Source: an uncultured Bacteroidales bacterium (GTDB lineage Bacteria; Bacteroidota; Bacteroidia; Bacteroidales; P3). From it: a stretch of 64,000 nucleotides of DNA. The stretch is taken from contig ONIP01000004.1 in assembly GCA_900317955.1 (NCBI GenBank), forward strand, positions 39,796 through 103,795, written 5' to 3'. This document shows, piece after piece, positions 63,881-64,000 of the stretch. A program made the position numbers and the translations under genes. How positions within the stretch are numbered: position 1 is the stretch's first letter; each line of letters opens with the position of its first letter. The notes below the pieces were generated by a model. That model searched no databases. It saw only the letters and a list, made by a program, of their open reading frames with translations, and was not told the origin of the DNA.

Positions 63881-64000
63881 ATGAAAAGTACGCTAAAAAT
63901 TAGATGCCTGCTGACCATTGCCGCCCTGCTGGTAGGCTGCACCGTCTCAGCACAATCCAACGCATTCTGCAACGGACTCAAAAACCCCACGTCATTCACC
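63881..64000 (+). CDS. Secreted protein, N-terminal 40 residues only
   Basis: The frame runs from ATG 63881 to the window end without a stop. The 40 residues start MKSTLKIRCLLTIAALLVGC, a signal sequence. Cleavage may occur before Cys20 as a lipoprotein (LVGC lipobox) or after the Ala of SA-Q by signal peptidase I. The remaining residues QSNAFCNGLKNPTSFT do not identify a family. The gene is truncated by the window edge. Confidence 0.75.
   Translation, partial: MKSTLKIRCLLTIAALLVGCTVSAQSNAFCNGLKNPTSFT

Noticed and set aside
1..64000. Prophage, plasmid or integrative element in the window
   Set aside because: No integrase, relaxase, phage structural or partition gene is seen, and the content is chromosomal housekeeping plus envelope genes.

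Overview
The window is a chromosomal segment of a Bacteroidota bacterium, most likely of the order Bacteroidales. The evidence is a gldK-gldL-gldM-gldN type IX secretion (T9SS) cluster, secreted proteins with T9SS sorting domains of both the type A and type B kind, a TonB-dependent receptor with an N-terminal carboxypeptidase-regulatory-like domain, many short Bacteroidota-type lipoproteins, and promoters of the phylum-specific form TTTG-N19-TAnnTTTG. The best promoters precede tRNA-Gln and mutA. Family and genus cannot be settled from the sequence. I see no integrase, transposase, phage structural gene, rRNA or CRISPR array.

Layout. 0-5.7 kb: T9SS core, namely the 3' part of gldK, then gldL, gldM, gldN, a strong terminator, and a second gldN-family gene (a GldO-like arrangement). 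5.7-11.6 kb: a His-rich COG0523 (CobW-type) GTPase, an acyltransferase, a DUF4294 protein, an NlpC/P60 hydrolase and an acyl-CoA ligase. 11.8-15.2 kb: holA and a TonB-dependent receptor. 15.3-21.2 kb, minus strand: lysS, an MBL-fold hydrolase and ung; then tRNA-Gln, a lipoprotein and tilS. 21.2-33.3 kb: one 4017-residue T9SS-exported surface protein, the largest gene here. 33.7-38.4 kb, minus strand: a tight cluster ruvB, RHS-like secreted protein, hutI, lolD, rlmB. 38.5-40.6 kb: a tandem universal stress protein and a BaiN/HI0933-type flavoprotein, followed by a dense cluster of palindromic repeats. 40.9-43.7 kb: an ABC-F ATPase and a TonB-family protein on the minus strand, with a candidate small structured RNA on the plus strand between them. 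43.9-52 kb: a RecB/AddA-like helicase-nuclease, then a sigma factor, two small membrane proteins, a lipoprotein and two secreted proteins. 52.2-55.4 kb: a 1051-residue type B T9SS cargo on the minus strand. 55.6-60.6 kb: mutA, an LptF/LptG permease, sufE, a SufT/MIP18-like protein and an OppC-type permease. 60.8-64 kb: four small lipoproteins, a 15-unit tandem hairpin array, and the first 40 codons of a secreted protein.

How the genes work together. The secretion machine at the left end is the expected exporter of at least three proteins in the window: the 4017-residue protein and the 441-residue protein (type A sorting domain) and the 1051-residue protein (type B sorting domain). The sigma factor followed by an ATGA-overlapping membrane protein resembles a sigma/anti-sigma pair placed ahead of secreted proteins. 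The rest is mostly housekeeping: replication and repair (holA, ung, ruvB, RecB-like), translation (lysS, tilS, rlmB, tRNA-Gln), envelope biogenesis (lolD, LptF/G, acyltransferase), Fe-S assembly (sufE, SufT-like) and propionate metabolism (mutA).

The observations most worth following up are the candidate small RNA at 42.9-43.0 kb, the sigma-factor locus at 47-52 kb, the 15-unit hairpin array at 63.2-63.7 kb, the giant surface protein with tilS 5 bases behind it, and a Cys-rich heptapeptide in the linker of MutA. No search or folding program was run. Family assignments rest on motifs I could read, and regulatory calls rest on matches by eye to the Bacteroidota consensus.
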